From NCBI GenBank assembly GCA_963210315.1, contig OY723307.1:1302001-1366000 (forward strand): 64,000 bases of DNA, written 5' to 3'. Source of the stretch: Rhynchopus euleeides (taxonomy: Eukaryota; Euglenozoa; Diplonemea; Diplonemida; Diplonemidae). The notes under the pieces were generated by a model. It was not told where the DNA came from. It ran no database searches and saw only the letters and a list, made by a program, of their open reading frames with translations. A program made the translations under genes and the position numbers. The first letter of the stretch is position 1; each line of letters starts with the position of its first letter. Shown piece after piece: positions 52,570 through 62,612 of this stretch.

Positions 52570-55500
52570 TTACTCGATAGGCAGAAGGAAGTTGCCATGG
52601 CTGCCAGGGCTACCGGGGCTTGCAGGGTTGGAGTAGTCGTCATCCTCCAGGCTGTGGTAGAGGTTGAAGCGTGCCCTGTAGTCGCCGTTGGGGATCAGCA
52701 TGAGGGCGTCGTGTGTGCCCTGCTCGATGATCTGCCCCTTGTCCAGCACGGTGATGCAGTTGGCGTCGCGGATGGTGGACAGCTTGTGGGCGATGGTGAT
52801 GGTGGTCATTGCGTTTGTTGCGATGATCTGGTCGATGGCCTGCTGCACCTCCTTCTCGCACTCGTTGTCGAGCGCGCTCGTTGCCTCGTCCAGCAGCAGG
52901 ATGCGCGGCTTCTTGATCATGGCACGGGCAATGGCCACACGCTGCTTCTGCCCGCCCGACAGGCGCGACCCGCGCGTCCCCACGTCCGTGTGGTACCCGT
53001 CGGGCAGCTTCTCGATGTCGTGGTGGATGTTCGCCATCTTTGCCGCCGCCGTCACCTCGTCCATCGTCGCGTCAGGCTTCCCGAGGCGGATGTTGTCCAG
53101 CACAGACGCACCGAACAGCATCGGCTCCTGGCTCACCACACCCACCTGCGTGCGCCACCAGTGCAGGCTCACGTCGCTCAGGTCCGTCCCGTCCACAAGG
53201 ATCTGCCCGCGCTCCAACTTGTAGAAGCACTGCAGCAGCTGCATCACAGTCGACTTCCCGCTCCCCGTCCCCCCGATCAGCCCGACCTGCATCCCCTCCT
53301 TCGCCCCGTGGATCGTCAGGCTGAAGTCACGCAGCACAACAATGTTCGGGCGCGTCGGGTACGAGAACGTCACATCCTTCAGCTGCAGCTCTGCCTCCGT
53401 CAGCACGTCCTCCTTCCCCTGCATCGACATCTGGTCCACAAGCGGCTCCCTGTCCAGTATCTCGAACACCTCGGCAGCAGCCTCTTTGGCGTCCATCCCC
53501 GACCCCTGCATCGCTGCCGTCTCACCGACACCCATCGAGGACATCACCACTGACATGATCACAAGCATCATCTCTTTGAAGTCAATCTCACCCTTGCCGA
53601 TCAGCTGCCCACCGTACCACAGCCCGAGTGCAAAGGTACCGAACAGGGCGAACTGGTTTATCCCGAAGGTGAGGCCGACACCGATGGAGCGCATGAACTT
53701 CTTCGTGTTCTCTGACTCAGAGGCGGAGAGGTACTCGTCGACCATCTTGCCCACCAGGTTGAAGGAAACAACAGTCTTGAAGTTGTTGATTGACTCGCTG
53801 GTCACACGCCCGGCCACACCCTTGCTGGTCTCAGTGACGGAACCAGACATCATCCAGATGTTGAGTGCACCTGCCAGTGCCATCAGGGGCACAGTGGACA
53901 GCAGCACCAGGGTCAGCTTCCAGTTCGAAGAGAAGGCGATGGTGAAACCTCCAACAAGGCACACAAGCATGCGCAGCATAATCCCGATGGAAGGCCCGAA
54001 CAGCTGGTTGATCACCTCCGTGTGCTTCGAGAGGATCGCCCCCAGAGCACCTGTCTCGTGGTCCGGCTCGTCGAAGAAGGACATGTCCTGGCGCAGGAGG
54101 TGTTCGAAAAGCATTTTCCGAATGCGGAATGTGAGCTGCTCCCCCATGTACCCAAACCCACCGATCTGCAGGATGTGCCCGATGAAGCCTCCAACACCGA
54201 CAACGACGAAGAGCAGGCACCAGAGGTCCACGTTGTCACGGTCGTAAGGGCGGTCACAGATGATATCGGTGGAGTTGTCAGACACGGGGATGCAGACCTC
54301 GTACTGCAGCTTGCGGAACACCTCCAGTGCCTGCGTGAAGAGGAAGGCGTACATCGGGTACATCATGCCGTTGAGGGCTGACCCCAGCAGCGAGGGCACC
54401 ATCCATGCCATCCATGGCATGGCAAGCGAGGCGACACGTCTCAGGCTGCTCTTAGCCTTGATCTTCTCCTGCTTCTTCTTCGCAGCCTCGGCGTCGCGCT
54501 CCTCAGCAGTGGCCACGGGTGCCAGCTCCCACCCCTCGTCCTCGTCCTCGACATCCATCTGCACAGGGGCGTCCTGGATGTCACCGACGAACGTATTCAG
54601 GGCAGCAGAGGTCTGTGCGCCCCACATCGAGGCATACACACCGCCCTTTGCGACCAGCTCTGCGTGTGTGCCCTGCTCAGCAATGATACCGCCACGTGCC
54701 TCCTGCCCGCGTGCAGGCGGCTTCATCACAACAATCTTGTCTGCTGCCACGACAGTCTGCAGGCGGTGTGCGATGATGATGGTGGTCGGCTTCACTTGCC
54801 CGTCTTGCGCACTCATCACAATGTCCAGTGCCTTCTGCACCTTCAGCTCCGACTCGCAGTCCAGCGCGCTCGTTGCCTCGTCCAGCAGCATGATGCGCGG
54901 CTTCTTGATGATGGCACGTGCAATCGCAATGCGCTGCTTCTGCCCGCCCGACAGCTGGCACCCGCCCTCACCCACCTTCGTCTCGTACTGGTCGGGCCAG
55001 TTCACAATCGTGTGGTAGATGTTCGACTTCTTGCACGCCTCCACAACCTCCTCCATCGTTGCCTCAGGACGCCCAGCACGGATGTTCTCCAACACCGTCC
55101 CCACAAACAGCACAGGCTCCTGCGTCACCATCCCGATCTGGTCGCGCCACCACTTCAGGTCCAGCTCGTTCAGCGGCGTACCGTCCACGTACACCTGGCC
55201 GTTCACAGAGTGCTTCACGTCAGTCGCCACGTTGCGCCGTGTCATCGCCTTCACGTCGATCTCGAAACGCCCGAACGCAAGGTCCACCTGCACCCTCCGA
55301 TCAGCTGCATCGAATGCCTCCTTCAACACCTCGCACACAGGCATCGGCAGGCGGAACTCAACAGCCTCCTCCTTCTTCCCACCCTCTTTCTCCACCCAGT
55401 ACCACACACCGTGGTCGTCGCGACGCACAGCACCCTCGCTGTCAGGCACAGTGTGTGTGATAGTTACCTTGTTCCAGGCTGGCTTCTCGAAGCGGACAAG

Positions 55501-56937
55501 GCACTTCTTCACAACCTCTCCGTCAGTCGAGATAGGCAGCATGACCTCTGCCTCGCCCGCCTGCTCGTCATCCCCTTGCATGCGCTGCAGCACATCCAGC
55601 AGCACCAGGTTCGACTCGTAGGGGTACGCCTTTGTCGTCCCGTCCAGCAGCCGCATCCCGAAGTGTGCGTCCGCAGGCTCGTAGAAGCGCTGCACAATCG
55701 ACACCAGACTCGACTTCCCGCACCCCGACAGCCCCACCAGCCCGATCGTCTGCCCCGCCTCCACCTTCAGGTTCAGGTTCTTGAACACAGGCCGCTCCGT
55801 CCTGCTCGGGTAGCAGAACGTCAGGTTGCTGAACTCGATATCCCCACGCAGCTGTTCCAGCTTCTTGTCTCCGGGGTGGATGCGCGGCTTCCTGTCGATC
55901 ACCGCAAACACACGCCGCGCCGCCGCCTTCGCCCCTGCGAAGGCCGCGACGGGCGGGCCCACCTGGGCAAACGAGAAGGACCCGATGACAATGGCGAAGA
56001 ACGACGTCAGGATGTCACCCATGTTGCTGTACCCCCACTTGATGAGGTACGAGGCGTAGTAGAACCCGAGGGCATAGCTGGAGAACAGCACCAGCATGGC
56101 ACTGCCGATAGCAATGCCCTGCACCAGCCCTGTGGACTTGCCCTTCTCCAAGGCAATCAGCAGGTGCCCGGTGAACTCAGTAAGGCGCGCACGATGGGCG
56201 TTGAATGCGTGCACCGTCCTGATCCCAAGGAGCGTCTCCTCTGCACACTCCCCTGCCTTAGAGTATGCGGCACGGCTGTCCTGTGTCCTCGCAGTCAGCA
56301 CAAACTGCATCGCCCCAGCCGTGATGATGAGCAGAGGCACAGTCGACATCACCACCAGCGCCAGACGCCACGAGCTGATGAAGGCCACCACGTAGCAGGA
56401 CACAATAGTTGTCGAATGCATGAAGAAGAACCCCGCCTGCTCCGCAATGCCCTTGTAGATCACCTGCGTGTCGCCGTGCAGGCGCTGCGTCAAGGCACCT
56501 GCCTTCTGCAGGTCGAACCACCCAGGCTCCTGGCTCAGCAGCGACTGGAAGTACAGCTCGCGGATGCGCTGGATCTGGCGCTCCCCCGACAGCAGGAAGC
56601 TGATCATCATCATGGACCCTGCGACAAACGCGCATCCCGCAGCAATCCCCAGCCACTTCGCCCAGAAGGTGATGTTGTCAACAGCGTGCACCTGATCCTC
56701 GCTGGCTGACTGCACCACCTTGCCGAAGAGGTAGCAGAAGACGGGCAGCCCGGCACCCACAGCCGCACCCCCGATGCACCCCATCACGATCAGCACCTTG
56801 GTGCTCCCCGTCGCAAAGCGGAACAGCTCTGAGGTGGTGACCGGCTCCTCCTCCGCCTCCACAACGTTCATGGCGTCATCCTGCCCGAGGAGGGTCTTGG
56901 GTCCTGTTGGCACCTCCACCTCCGGAATCTCTGCCAT
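52570..56937 (-). CDS. ABCB-type full-size ABC exporter with insert in NBD1
   Basis: This 1455-residue intronless protein has two membrane domains and two nucleotide-binding domains (TMD1 about 45-335, NBD1 about 365-775, TMD2 about 845-1140, NBD2 about 1185-1425), like P-glycoprotein-class exporters. NBD1: Walker A GLSGCGKSS 402-410, Q-loop Gln606, LSGGQ 662-666, Walker B Asp686 with Glu687, H-loop His724. NBD2: GGTGSGKST 1222-1230, Gln1270, LSGGQ 1326-1330, Asp1350/Glu1351, His1384. Both ATP sites therefore look competent. NBD1 is interrupted between Walker A and the Q-loop by about 155 residues (424-578, DNA about 55204-55668). The second half (510-578) has WYW and a FEIDVKAMTRRNVAT segment like a WWE domain. 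It likely pumps hydrophobic substrates across a membrane; substrate and organelle cannot be read from sequence. Confidence 0.95.
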   Translation of the reverse strand: MAEIPEVEVPTGPKTLLGQDDAMNVVEAEEEPVTTSELFRFATGSTKVLIVMGCIGGAAVGAGLPVFCYLFGKVVQSASEDQVHAVDNITFWAKWLGIAAGCAFVAGSMMMISFLLSGERQIQRIRELYFQSLLSQEPGWFDLQKAGALTQRLHGDTQVIYKGIAEQAGFFFMHSTTIVSCYVVAFISSWRLALVVMSTVPLLIITAGAMQFVLTARTQDSRAAYSKAGECAEETLLGIRTVHAFNAHRARLTEFTGHLLIALEKGKSTGLVQGIAIGSAMLVLFSSYALGFYYASYLIKWGYSNMGDILTSFFAIVIGSFSFAQVGPPVAAFAGAKAAARRVFAVIDRKPRIHPGDKKLEQLRGDIEFSNLTFCYPSRTERPVFKNLNLKVEAGQTIGLVGLSGCGKSSLVSIVQRFYEPADAHFGMRLLDGTTKAYPYESNLVLLDVLQRMQGDDEQAGEAEVMLPISTDGEVVKKCLVRFEKPAWNKVTITHTVPDSEGAVRRDDHGVWYWVEKEGGKKEEAVEFRLPMPVCEVLKEAFDAADRRVQVDLAFGRFEIDVKAMTRRNVATDVKHSVNGQVYVDGTPLNELDLKWWRDQIGMVTQEPVLFVGTVLENIRAGRPEATMEEVVEACKKSNIYHTIVNWPDQYETKVGEGGCQLSGGQKQRIAIARAIIKKPRIMLLDEATSALDCESELKVQKALDIVMSAQDGQVKPTTIIIAHRLQTVVAADKIVVMKPPARGQEARGGIIAEQGTHAELVAKGGVYASMWGAQTSAALNTFVGDIQDAPVQMDVEDEDEGWELAPVATAEERDAEAAKKKQEKIKAKSSLRRVASLAMPWMAWMVPSLLGSALNGMMYPMYAFLFTQALEVFRKLQYEVCIPVSDNSTDIICDRPYDRDNVDLWCLLFVVVGVGGFIGHILQIGGFGYMGEQLTFRIRKMLFEHLLRQDMSFFDEPDHETGALGAILSKHTEVINQLFGPSIGIMLRMLVCLVGGFTIAFSSNWKLTLVLLSTVPLMALAGALNIWMMSGSVTETSKGVAGRVTSESINNFKTVVSFNLVGKMVDEYLSASESENTKKFMRSIGVGLTFGINQFALFGTFALGLWYGGQLIGKGEIDFKEMMLVIMSVVMSSMGVGETAAMQGSGMDAKEAAAEVFEILDREPLVDQMSMQGKEDVLTEAELQLKDVTFSYPTRPNIVVLRDFSLTIHGAKEGMQVGLIGGTGSGKSTVMQLLQCFYKLERGQILVDGTDLSDVSLHWWRTQVGVVSQEPMLFGASVLDNIRLGKPDATMDEVTAAAKMANIHHDIEKLPDGYHTDVGTRGSRLSGGQKQRVAIARAMIKKPRILLLDEATSALDNECEKEVQQAIDQIIATNAMTTITIAHKLSTIRDANCITVLDKGQIIEQGTHDALMLIPNGDYRARFNLYHSLEDDDYSNPASPGSPGSHGNFLLPIE

Positions 56938-57741
56938 CGCTTCTGCACTGCCGCTTGGGACGACTCAACCCTGATATCCTGTGGTGCGGTGGTTTTGTGA
57001 GGGCATTGCATTGCCACGCGCGCCCCAACGCAACTCGGGGGTGAAATATAAGGCCGTTGCAATTTTTCCGCCAGATCCGGGCAGAACAAAGAATCAACCC
57101 CCGCACGCTCGGGAATGTCTGGAGGGAGACAGACGGGGGGCGGGGGGGCTGGGTGGGCTGTGTGGCACACACAGCTCGATTCGAATCAGCGTATTGCCAC
57201 ACAGGGCCGCCAGAGATTCGCTGTGTCGCTGGTGCCTGCCCTCATGGGCCACCCCCACATCCCCCACCCACCCTTGCCTCCATGCCTGCCATCAGCAGCA
57301 TCTCTGCTGCTGCAGCAGGGGGGGAATGGAGCCCTTTGGGGGGAGGTCTTCGTTCCGATGCCAAAAACGGGTGAAAAAACCACCGAACTTTGCCTTTAGA
57401 GTGAAGACCCCCCCCCCCACCCCATCCCTTCTGAATACATGAAACACAGTGGGGGGAGGGGGGGGGGGATCCGGGTTCGTTGCTACAGTGCTGAAAACGG
57501 CGCGCTTTATTCTGGCACATTCTCTTTCCTCCGAATTCATCGGTGGAAATCGCCGAAGGAGCATGCCTGGCAACTTGCCGGTGGCGAAGACCCTCCTCCC
57601 CCCCCCCCCAGTTGGCACAACCGAGTGACACAACACCTCGTCAAAACTTCAATAGATAAACGGGGGAGCAACGAAATCTGGCGATACTTTTTTTCGAACG
57701 CTGGAACACCCCAAGAAGAAGGGGGGGGGGGTGGGGAGGTG
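56938..57741. other. Region upstream of the ABC exporter
   Basis: A CCGCCAGATCCGGGC word at about 57069 is a weak match to the GCGCCAAAYCCGGG segment of repeat D. Poly-C/G runs lie at about 57408-57418, 57453-57468, 57597-57609 and 57720-57731. No gene is seen. Confidence 0.45.
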
Positions 57742-57826
57742 TGTGTGTGTGTGTGTGTGTGTTAATCACTTTTTAGGTGGGTTAACCCTGCACGGGTCCT
57801 AGCCCACCCTGTGTGTGTGTGTGTGG
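57742..57826 (-). repeat. Retrotransposon-type 3' tail, solo copy
   Basis: Reversed, it reads GGACCCGTGCAGGGTTAACC, then CACCTAAAAAGTGATTAA, then (CA)n. It is nearly identical to 15641-15720. No coding part of the element is attached, so this is either a strongly 5'-truncated insertion or a shared tail sequence. Confidence 0.7.
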
Positions 57827-58490
57827 GGGGTGTCGGGCAAAAAAAATAGCAGAATGTAAACTTGGCTGTGTTGCGGTGGTGGTGTGCTCCACGGTATAAA
57901 CAATACACGCGTGGGAGGGGGTGGGTGGTGGGGAGGGGTGAGAGAAGGGTATGTGTGTGTGGTCGGGGTCAGGCACAGACCCCTTTCCCCAAAAAGAAAT
58001 GCTGGAAGTATCCGAGGCCTGTCACGTTGTGACAGTATGCTGAATTGGGAGAGGGGGGGTTGAGAGCTGAGACATGTTGGTGGTCTCAACTGCCACGCGA
58101 CTCGCCCTGCGCAACAAGAATTAGGCAGGGGAGGGGCGTGTGGTGTGGTTTACGTGCGGAAAGCGCAAGCGCGCAGATCAGATGGGACTGAAATGAGGCA
58201 ATCATGTAGAGACAAATCGAATGGCGGCGGGGCGGTGCCTGGAGATAACCCCGGAGACGCCAGTTGCGTGCTGTGTGTGTGCGGATCCGACAGAGATTTA
58301 AAAACGGTATAAACACACCCACCCACCCACCCACCCACCCCAGCTCTCCTTCCCCCACATCACGTGAGAGAGGGGGGGGGGGTTTTTTGATCGTCGAGAG
58401 TGAATGGAAAAGTAAGTCTCCCAGCACCTTCTTGCAATGTTAGCCCTTTTTGTAGTCGTGAGAGAGGGGGCCGGGGGGGGGGGGGGGGGG
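57827..58490. other. Intergenic; ends in poly-G
   Basis: The stretch contains an ACCC run at about 58317-58340 and poly-G at 58371-58382 and 58473-58490. The last run is the insertion site of the element at 58491. No gene is seen. Confidence 0.45.
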
Positions 58491-58565
58491 CAGTGTAGGT
58501 ATAATACAGGTCCCCAAAATCTGCATCCTGTTTAATACAGTTTAATACAGTTTAATACAGGTTTA

Positions 58566-60323
58566 CAGGGGGGGTCAAATAAACGTACTTAGTACTACTA
58601 TTCGGCGAACGCGCGGGCCTAAATCGACCTCGCCAAAAAATTAATAAATAGTTTGCGAGCGAATAGACGTACTAAGTACGTCTATTCAACTTTTCCTAAA
58701 AACGCTGTTTGCAGGGGCTCTGCGGGGCTGTTTGGTCCACCAGGGGCGCGCTGGTCACTGCTGTCGTCCGTCTCTCACTTCTTCTGCCTTCCGGTCGAGT
58801 ATCCGCTCTGTTCTCGTCCTACCACTCGCCCCTCATTTGGTTTCGTACCGTTTTGATTTGTATTGCCCCCCCCCCCCTGGTTGACATTCTTGTTGAGTTA
58901 GTGAAAGCATACACAGTTCATCAGAGCTGTCAGCTTCACTGTCGGTGGTTGGTTGGTGCGTTGATGCTTAAAAAAAAGATGTGAAAAAGACAAGCCACAA
59001 CCAGCACGCCCCAACTTACTTCTTCTTCAAGTTCTTGGGCTTGCTGGGGCAAGTCTGCATGTTGTGCCCAGGCTTCCTACACCCTTTGCAGAGCCTGCGG
59101 TGTTTGTTGGGAGTCTGGGTGGTCGGGGACGCTGCGCGCTTCTTTTCGGAGGACTGGGAGGACTGGGAAGGCTGTGTCTGTGTGAGAGAGTTCACACGAA
59201 CCGGCTTCGCCCATGCCAAGATGCTTGACTGTTGGGTTGGCTGAGACACAACTTTCTTTTGGGTGGACTGCTTCTCTGTGCTCTCTTTTGCCTTCCCGTC
59301 CAACCCAGGTTCAAGGTCCGCACCACCAGCCTCAGGGGATGTTTCTGTGCTTGGTGCGAAGGTGAGGTCCGGACAAAGGGAGCTCTTCACGAACCCGTCC
59401 TCCTCACCCGACACCTTCAGCACGTACCCCATATCCCGCAAGCGCTCGGCTACCAGCGTGCCCTGGCCCGGGCCAGTTGGTTGAAGGAAGGCCGGGGAGC
59501 GCATGGCGGTGGCCCATCCTCGAATATCTTGAACAGGAGGCATTCCATCAGCAGGAGGCACATGAAAGCATCGGACGTCATCATTATGTCGGACACCAGC
59601 CGAAGCTATTGGCTCTGTTGGTGGATGGTGAAATCTGGGCAGTTGGATTGCGGGTTTGCGGGCGTGTGTTGATCAGTGCTGCACAACAGGAGAGAATGTC
59701 AAACAACGTCAGGGAAGGGGGCTGCGGGGGGTGGGGGGTGGGCTCAGCTGGTCCTCGAAGGCTACATCTATGGTGAGGTGTGTCTGGGGCCATCCGTCCA
59801 CATCTTCTCGTTGGTGGTAGGGACTGCGGACGCCGTAGATGAGGAGTCGTTTAATGCGCGCCGCTCTTCAGCAGTGATTTTGACGCCTCTGGACCCCAGG
59901 AGTTTGCGGGTTTCCGGGTTTGCGGTCTTCAGCAGTGGTTCTGATGCCTCTGGACCGCAGGAGTTTGCGGGTTCGCTGGTTTCCCGTCCGTATGTGTCTG
60001 AGGGGGGATGCCCCGATTCCCTTCGTCACGACATATCTTTGAGCGTAGGTCACTTCCCCCCTCTACGGACCCCGTGCACCCTGGTTCCCCTAAGTGGCAC
60101 CAATAGACCCCGTTGTCCCCATTCCTTGCCCCAAAGTTTGCAGATTTGTGTGTCTCCAAAAAGAAAATCTCAAAAAAAACGGAAAATTTTCCCAAAAAAA
60201 AAGGGTGAAAAGTAAGTACTACTATTCAACGGCCCAACGTGCCCCAGAGCCCCAAAAAAATAAGTACTACTATTCGGCTAAGTACTACTATTCAACTAAG
60301 TACGTTTATTTGACCCCCCCCTG
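58566..60323. mobile_element. TIR element nested in the 58491 element
   Basis: The ends are inverted: CAGGGGGGGTCAAATAAACG plus TACTTAGT on the left and the complement on the right (GTTTATTTGACC, C-run, TG). Subterminal AGTACTACTATTC words occur at both ends. The insertion lies inside a TTTAATACAG array, so the exact target duplication cannot be told from the array. It contains the zinc-knuckle frame at 59016-59561. Confidence 0.75.
59016..59561 (-). CDS. C-terminal exon with CCHC zinc knuckle (element-encoded)
   Basis: A 181-residue frame ends in CKGCRKPGHNMQTC (C-x2-C-x4-H-x4-C), a classic CCHC zinc knuckle, followed by a lysine-rich tail KPKNLKKK. The frame has no ATG at its apparent start. 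It stays open upstream to about 59672, next to a possible acceptor (TTGTTGTGCAG-like), so it is probably the last exon of a longer gene. The middle is Ser/Gln/Thr-rich. Knuckles of this kind end many transposase-type proteins. Since it lies within the inner TIR element it is likely part of that element's protein, but no catalytic core was found. Confidence 0.5.
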   Translation of the reverse strand: MPPADGMPPVQDIRGWATAMRSPAFLQPTGPGQGTLVAERLRDMGYVLKVSGEEDGFVKSSLCPDLTFAPSTETSPEAGGADLEPGLDGKAKESTEKQSTQKKVVSQPTQQSSILAWAKPVRVNSLTQTQPSQSSQSSEKKRAASPTTQTPNKHRRLCKGCRKPGHNMQTCPSKPKNLKKK

Positions 60324-60342
60324 TAATACAGTTTAAGACAGT

Positions 60343-60762
60343 TTAATACAGGTTTTGTACACTATAGTACCCTTGTGTGCAGGTCATGGGGGCAGAGGGG
60401 GTGTCGCTTCTTTGGAGAGGGGGCCCGGCCTGGAAGTAGGGGTTCTCTACAACACGGCTGAAGATGAACCGACACCAGGCGATGTCGATCATTGCCCTCT
60501 CGCTGGCTGAGGGCAGGGGAACACCGAGCGCCATCCGCTTCGCCGGTCCTGGGCCGTCAGTCCCCGGGGCCTTCCTCTTCGGGGTGGTGGTGGGGGCGTC
60601 CGTGGCCTTCTGCTTCACGGCCTCGGGGGCCTTCTCGCAGCCCCGCAGGTGGCTCTTGAGCCGCGATGCGGACTTCCCCGAGGCGCGCAAGCCACAGTGC
60701 TTGCACTTCGTCGCCTCGGTGAACTCACCGTGGCTCCAGCAGGCAGGACGTCCCCCCGACAT
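60343..60762 (-). CDS. BED-type zinc finger, N-terminal exon of a hAT-like transposase
   Basis: ATG at 60762. Counted from the first residue of the open frame (five before the ATG), a BED-like finger has Trp14, Cys25-x2-Cys28-x14-His43-x3-Cys47 with basic residues between. A Thr/Pro/Lys linker follows, then SERAMIDIAWCRFIF...VVENPYF, a segment typical just after the BED finger in hAT/DUF659 transposases. The frame ends soon after (60343) at a possible splice donor (AAGG-GTACTATAG). No catalytic core is found downstream, where the inner element begins, so the gene is a remnant. The finger would bind element DNA. Confidence 0.65.
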   Translation of the reverse strand: MSGGRPACWSHGEFTEATKCKHCGLRASGKSASRLKSHLRGCEKAPEAVKQKATDAPTTTPKRKAPGTDGPGPAKRMALGVPLPSASERAMIDIAWCRFIFSRVVENPYFQAGPPLQRSDTPSAPMTCTQGYYSVQNLY

Positions 60763-60780
60763 TTTTCCCAGGTGCAAATT

Positions 60781-60807
60781 TCTCGGGCGCGCTTCGCGCG
60801 CCCGAGA
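60781..60807. repeat. GC hairpin next to module R copy 12
   Basis: A perfect 12-bp stem, TCTCGGGCGCGC, lies around the short loop before GCGCGCCCGAGA. Comparable hairpins accompany module R at 11149-11173, 23335-23359, 31265-31287, 42759-42778 and 47578-47602. Confidence 0.9.
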
Positions 60808-60866
60808 CTACGCGGAGATGGCCACTCGCATACGCTCAAGGACTTGCGAGACAGGCACACGCTACA

Positions 60867-60918
60867 GGGGGGGTCTGGGGGGCGGAGCCCCCCAGCCGCC
60901 GGAGGCCACGGTAGTGAG
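60867..60918 (-). repeat. Module R copy 12
   Basis: Inside the 58491-61306 element. The GC hairpin TCTCGGGCGCGC-TTCG-type lies at 60781-60807, about 60 bp to the left. Confidence 0.9.
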
Positions 60919-61306
60919 CATCTGTTCCTTGCACGTGTCAACGACTTGCTGCACGAACTTGACAGACAGCTCTTAGACTCAAGGCGGCTCTGCACCGGGG
61001 CTGAACATGCTCCCCAGCCAGGAGACCCCATTCCTACTGGTCCCCAGGGAAATCTCCCCCCGCCCCCGCTAAAAGTGACCCCCCAGGGGGCCCAAACTGC
61101 GGGGGGGGGTCTTTGACCCCCCCCCGACCCCCCTTAGATTAGGCCCTGTGATGGATAATCCTCCTGTGTGGGGGTCTGTGTGGTGCCGTACCTGCAGTGA
61201 CAAACGTACCTTGTACTAAACTCAAAAAGCGCCGAGTTTAATACAGTTTAATACAGTTTAATACAAACGTGTTTAATACAGTTTAATACAGGGCCTGCCT
61301 ACACTG

Positions 61307-62612
61307 GGGGGGGGGGGGGGGGATGTGTGCGGGGCGGCTGGGCTTTGCCGATCCTGCAAATTGCGGCAGGGTATGGACCAGTGTTTAAGATACTGTTATG
61401 AAAAACGGGGCTTAGCCCCGGTTTTCGAGATTTTGCCCCGAAAAACCGGGGGTGCCTCTTTTTTTTTTCCACCAGGATTTTTCTGAGATTCTGTCCGGGT
61501 ACTATTCCAGGGTACTTTTTGGCCAAAGGAGGCCAAGAGCACAGTGCCCTGCCCCAGGCGTTCGCCCGATGAACCTGTTGAGCACAAGGTGCACGTTGAC
61601 GACATGCGGCGTGCGACTATGGAGCAGAATCAGCTGTTCACTACCGTGGCCTCCGGCGGCTGGGGGGCTCCGCCCCCCAGACCCCCCTGTGGCCTGTGCA
61701 TGTCCAGAACCAAGTCTGCAAGGGCAACCTGCGGTGCTTTCAACACCACCACGCTCTCAAGAACGCCTTCCTCATCGACTGGCTCCTTCGCGTTGACGAC
61801 AAGAAGGAGCGCGCTCCTCTCGGACCTGGCAGCGGCGGCGAAGTCAGTCCCCTGCAGACTCTCCACCCTGCCCATCCCAGTTGAGTGGCGTGGGGTGGGG
61901 TGGGGTGGGAAGGGAAAACCCTTCCATTTGGGGAAATGGCCGAAATTTTACCCCCGATTACCGTTTTCGGCGCGCAGCCCGGAACCCTATCTTTTACCCT
62001 GGTATGGACTGTCACTTTTTTTTCAACACACTTTTCGGCAGCACTGGCTGTGTCTTCCGGCTCGCCTCCCGCGGCCACCGCCGCACAGACCCCAAAGTGC
62101 TTGGAGCAGCTTGATCCCAGAAATGTCATGTCATGATTTTTTGTCGCGATCAAAGGACAAGAACACACCGGGGTGGTGAGGTCTTCGCTGCGAGGCGGGT
62201 AGGCCACTTCGCGCATTTCTCCCAACCCTCTTCCTCGTCATACGCTGGGGTGGCGGGGAGGCGGCCGTTTTTATCTTGTTTCCGATTTCCCCTTTTTCTT
62301 GGGGAAAGTGAGGGTTTGCATCCTCAGTGTGAGCGCTGTGAGGAGGGAGAGGCGCAATAATAATAACAGGAACGAAAACCGCGCACACAGAATTCCACTC
62401 ACCTCAACGTACGATGTGGGGGGGGGGGGGGGGGGTGGGGATGGGGCCTTCAGCTCAGCAGTGCCAAACTGTGTCAGCTTGGCACTGAGCGGCTCGACTA
62501 CTTTTGTGAGGGGAGGTTCCCTTCTCCGCCCCTGCTCAGCGAAGCCTATTTTTCTGTATTCTGTCTAAAGACCGCCCCCCCCCCCGTTTCGCTTTCTGGT
62601 ACACGGTGGCCT
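61307..62612. other. Intergenic with module R copy 13
   Basis: Poly-G lies at 61307-61322 and 62418-62436, and poly-C at 62574-62585. Minus-strand frame 61690-61875 has a protein-like stretch (LVVNAKEPVDEEGVLESVVVL) that is broken by module R; it may be a gene remnant. Nothing else is seen. Confidence 0.4.
61636..61688 (+). repeat. Module R copy 13
   Basis: Intact module with no TIR-bounded element visible around it. It seems to interrupt a minus-strand protein-like frame. No GC hairpin was found on the expected side. Confidence 0.85.

Larger units (their letters stand above)
58491..61306. mobile_element. hAT-like element with BED finger, inserted in poly-G
   Basis: The ends are inverted CAGTGTAGG (58491-58499 and 61298-61306). 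Subterminal TTTAATACAG repeats lie at both ends (58530-58560 and 61236-61290, also 60325-60355). G-runs flank both sides, so the 8-bp duplication would be GGGGGGGG. A BED-type finger exon (60343-60762) and a CAGTG terminus fit hAT. The rest of its transposase is missing; in its place sits the inner element 58566-60323. Module R and a GC hairpin lie at 60867 and 60781. Confidence 0.8.

Noticed and set aside
52480-56709. Several long plus-strand frames antisense to the ABC exporter
   Set aside because: They are mirror frames of strongly conserved ABC codons. Composition (Leu/His/Arg-rich) and lack of motifs show they are not genes.
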